Made by a program: the position numbers and the translations under genes | Shown: positions 6,169-7,718 of the stretch, one piece after another | Layout: every line of letters begins with the position of its first letter | How positions within the stretch are numbered: position 1 is the stretch's first letter | Assembly: GCA_022560715.1 (NCBI GenBank) | Contig: JADFSQ010000080.1 | Span: forward strand, 1 to 7,718 | DNA: 7,718 nucleotides | Direction: 5' to 3' | Origin: Bacteroidota bacterium | Lineage (GTDB): Bacteria > Bacteroidota > Bacteroidia > Flavobacteriales > Flavobacteriaceae | Notes under the pieces: generated by a model | Databases searched by the model: none | Told to the model about the DNA's origin: nothing | Seen by the model: only the letters and a program-made list of their open reading frames with translations

Positions 6169-6906
6169 TTAAAGTGAGAATCCAAAAGTTAAGTATATGT
6201 TTTCTGCGTCAGGATTGAGTATTAATGCAGCATTTATAGGTAAACTAAAAGAACCAGATAGTTTTATTTCTTTAGCGACAGAAAGACCGAGATTGATTAA
6301 ACCAGAGCCATCGGTTAAATAATAGCTGTTATCATCTCCAAATACGGCTCCTGCAAACAAACTGTATTCTACTTCACCAACTGTTTTTGAATAATTAACC
6401 TCAACATAAGTTGAGTAAGCCGATTTTTCTTTACCTCCATCATCATATTTTATAGCTCCGCCAAAATTAGTGGCAACGCTTATGCCAATAGGGAATTTAT
6501 CTGTTCCTGAAAAAGAAACCATTGCTTCAAATATGTGTCCTTTGTTATAAGGAAAATAGCCTTGAAAATTTCCATCTGTAGGAAAGAAATAATCTGTTAA
6601 GGTTAAAGAAAAAGCATCACTAACTGAATACGAAACATATAAATCGGCTTCGTTACCAGTACTTAAACCTCCTAAGTTGTAAGCTCCCCAAGCACCAATA
6701 GCAAACTTACCTGTTGAAAATTCAATATATGGCTGAGCACTTGGGCTATTACCACCCAATTGAATACCTCTCCATATATAACGTGATTGAATGTCAACGC
6801 CTATATCGATACTACTTGAAGATGCTTTAGGAATTGAATCTGAAGCCGTTTGTGCAACTGTTTTAATACTACTAATAATAAATAATGTAAGAATAATTTT
6901 TTTCAT
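6169..6906 (-). CDS. Putative outer-membrane porin (TorF/Gcw_chp-like), first gene of the amt operon
   Basis: A 245-residue exported protein. Residues 1-19 form a signal peptide (MKKIILTLFIISSIKTVAQ, likely cut before TASD). The mature part is rich in alternating polar and hydrophobic strands with Gly and aromatic residues, as in an outer-membrane beta barrel, and ends in an aromatic/hydrophobic strand (YLTFGFSL). The early motif SRYIWRGIQLG followed by SAQPYIEFS is what I associate with the Gcw_chp/TorF putative-porin family (SDYxFRGIS...). The length suits a barrel of roughly 10-12 strands, but I did not count strands reliably. It leads a tight operon with PII (14 nt) and amtB, suggesting expression under nitrogen limitation and a possible role in letting ammonium or small nitrogen compounds through the outer membrane; that role is inference. 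The ATG follows the A-rich aaaaaacaacaatt, the normal flavobacterial leader type. Confidence 0.75.
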   Translation of the reverse strand: MKKIILTLFIISSIKTVAQTASDSIPKASSSSIDIGVDIQSRYIWRGIQLGGNSPSAQPYIEFSTGKFAIGAWGAYNLGGLSTGNEADLYVSYSVSDAFSLTLTDYFFPTDGNFQGYFPYNKGHIFEAMVSFSGTDKFPIGISVATNFGGAIKYDDGGKEKSAYSTYVEVNYSKTVGEVEYSLFAGAVFGDDNSYYLTDGSGLINLGLSVAKEIKLSGSFSLPINAALILNPDAENIYLTFGFSL

Positions 6907-6934
6907 AATTGTTGTTTTTTGATTAATTAAACGC

Positions 6935-6942
6935 CAAAACTA
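6935..6942 (-). promoter_or_regulatory. Probable promoter -7 element of the porin-PII-amt operon
   Basis: TAGTTTTG on the - strand fits TAnnTTTG exactly and ends 28 bp before the porin ATG, giving a leader of about 22 nt. At the position where a -33 TTG would be expected (about 17-23 bp upstream), one arm of the dyad at 6958-6979 is found instead, as expected of a promoter that needs an activator. Confidence 0.5.
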
Positions 6943-6957
6943 TATAAAAAATATTTT

Positions 6958-6979
6958 AACCCCTAATTAAATAGGGGTT
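6958..6979. promoter_or_regulatory. Perfect 8-bp-arm dyad, candidate operator of the amt operon
   Basis: Arms AACCCCTA (6958-6965) and TAGGGGTT (6972-6979) are perfect inverted repeats around ATTAAA. Four G:C pairs per arm stand out in very AT-rich DNA. The dyad lies 15 bp upstream of the -7 element, over the -33 region. It could be a regulator binding site. It could instead be a terminator or attenuator stem, but transcripts from the promoter at 6935-6942 would start downstream of it, and no long T run follows directly on either strand. I favour an operator. Confidence 0.5.
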
Positions 6980-7181
6980 GATGTTTCATTTTTATCAATT
7001 TGTTATTTTATACCCTATTTTTTTAATGGTATGAAATTCTACTACGTTTTATTTTTATAATTTGATAATTAATTCTTGAAACATTTATATCATTTCGAAG
7101 ATTTAAATGATTTTAATTCGCTAAAAACTACTTTTCATTAAATATAATTTACATTAAATCACATTTCATCTAATATTTTAT

Positions 7182-7210
7182 AATTACATATTTAATAAAA
7201 ATTACATATT
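7182..7210 (+). repeat. Paired direct repeat AATTACATATT upstream of gltB
   Basis: Two exact 11-mers at 7182-7192 and 7200-7210, 18 bp apart start to start, with a looser relative (AATTTACATTA) at 7147-7157. They could be regulator boxes, but chance in AT-rich DNA is possible. Confidence 0.3.
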
Positions 7211-7342
7211 GAAAATGTTGAATGTTTATTTATAAGGCACAATATTTTTAAAATCGGAATAATGAATTGCCCATTGTTATTATTCAAAACCAACTACATA
7301 TATTAGCTTATATATCAATTTTTAAACTAAAACATATTGATT

Positions 7343-7718
7343 ATGTTGATTAAACAGGGACTATATTTACCCGAATTTGAACACGAAAATTGTGGTGCTG
7401 GATTTATTTGCAGTTTAAAAGGAATAAAGTCTAACGATATTATACATAAGGCACTTGAAATTTTAGAAAAATTAGAACATCGTGGTGCTGTGAGTTCAGA
7501 TGGAAAAACTGGAGATGGCGCAGGAATATTAATAGATATTCCTCATGATTTTTTTGTGAATAATTGTGATTTTAAACTTCCGAAAGTGGGAGATTATGCA
7601 GTGAGTAATGTATTCTTACCTCGAAAAGAAAATCAACAACACTATTGTACGACTGTTTTTGAGAAACATATAAAGGAACAAGAACTTAAAATTTTAGGTT
7701 GGAGAAATGTTCCGATAA
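7343..7718 (+). CDS. gltB: Glutamate synthase large subunit, N-terminal part (cut by window end)
   Basis: Only the first 125 codons are present; the frame is open to the window edge (the family is about 1500 residues). GOGAT transfers the glutamine amide to 2-oxoglutarate, giving two glutamates. MLIKQGLYLPEFEHEN is a short propeptide whose removal would expose Cys17 of CGAGF, the class II (Ntn) glutaminase nucleophile. LEHRGAVSSDGKTGDGAGI (44-62) is the conserved glutaminase-domain signature, followed by PHDFF. The ATG at 7343 leaves a propeptide of 16 residues, shorter than the 36 of Azospirillum GltB; no upstream in-frame start looks better. It is divergent from the porin-PII-amt operon across a 436-bp spacer, so one regulator could control ammonium uptake and its use together. 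The small subunit gltD would be expected downstream. Confidence 0.95.
   Translation, partial: MLIKQGLYLPEFEHENCGAGFICSLKGIKSNDIIHKALEILEKLEHRGAVSSDGKTGDGAGILIDIPHDFFVNNCDFKLPKVGDYAVSNVFLPRKENQQHYCTTVFEKHIKEQELKILGWRNVPI

Larger units (their letters stand above)
6907..7342. other. Divergent AT-rich control region between the amt operon and gltB
   Basis: A 436-bp spacer with no supportable gene on either strand and no RNA gene recognised. It holds the amt-operon promoter and dyad on the left. It also holds a weaker dyad ATACC (7010-7014) / GGTAT (7028-7032), a 7-bp inverted repeat GAATAAT (7257-7263) / ATTATTC (7279-7285) about 60 bp before gltB, and repeated AATTACATATT boxes. No exact TAnnTTTG was found close to gltB on the + strand, so its start site is uncertain. 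Confidence 0.6.

Noticed and set aside
6958..6979. Intrinsic terminator for gltB-side or porin-side transcripts
   Set aside because: The stem is good but no long T run follows on either strand, and it sits upstream of the porin promoter.

Overview
Most of the window (about 626 to 7718) is AT-rich DNA from a member of the Bacteroidota, very probably Flavobacteriaceae. The evidence is the recognisable flavobacterial types of MetK, PEP carboxylase, PII protein and GOGAT, A-rich leaders with no clear Shine-Dalgarno sequence, and several matches to the Bacteroidota -7 promoter element TAnnTTTG close to gene starts. The first ~620 bases are visibly GC-rich, use different codons and encode part of a secreted dockerin-bearing protein from an unrelated lineage. 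They join the flavobacterial DNA inside metK (about 618-631), destroying both reading frames. This looks like an assembly or cloning chimera rather than biology.

Layout: (1) 2-~625, + strand, fragment of a dockerin protein. (2) ~626-961, - strand, first ~112 residues of metK, cut at the junction. (3) 1227-3812, + strand, complete ppc, divergent from metK. (4) 3787-4158, - strand, an antitoxin-like gene followed directly (TAAATG) by the first ~36 codons of a ParE/RelE-type toxin that breaks off at the ppc stop codon. (5) 4249-4278, a strong bidirectional intrinsic terminator. (6) 4303-4564, a 262-bp MITE-like element with 17-bp terminal inverted repeats and a 5-bp target duplication (TATTA) that contains the amtB stop codon. 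(7) 6906-4567, - strand, a tight three-gene operon: putative outer-membrane porin, PII signal protein, ammonium channel Amt. (8) 6907-7342, an AT-rich divergent control region with a 22-bp dyad next to a -7 element. (9) 7343-7718, + strand, the start of gltB (glutamate synthase large subunit), cut by the window end.

The right half is a nitrogen-assimilation locus. The barrel may pass solutes across the outer membrane, Amt moves ammonium across the inner membrane under PII control, and GOGAT, divergently transcribed, uses the resulting glutamine plus 2-oxoglutarate. PEP carboxylase replenishes oxaloacetate and so the carbon skeletons for 2-oxoglutarate, which fits metabolically, although it is a separate transcription unit. 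The main points of interest are the porin-PII-Amt operon with its dyad, the element inserted at the amtB stop codon, and the decayed toxin-antitoxin pair abutting ppc.
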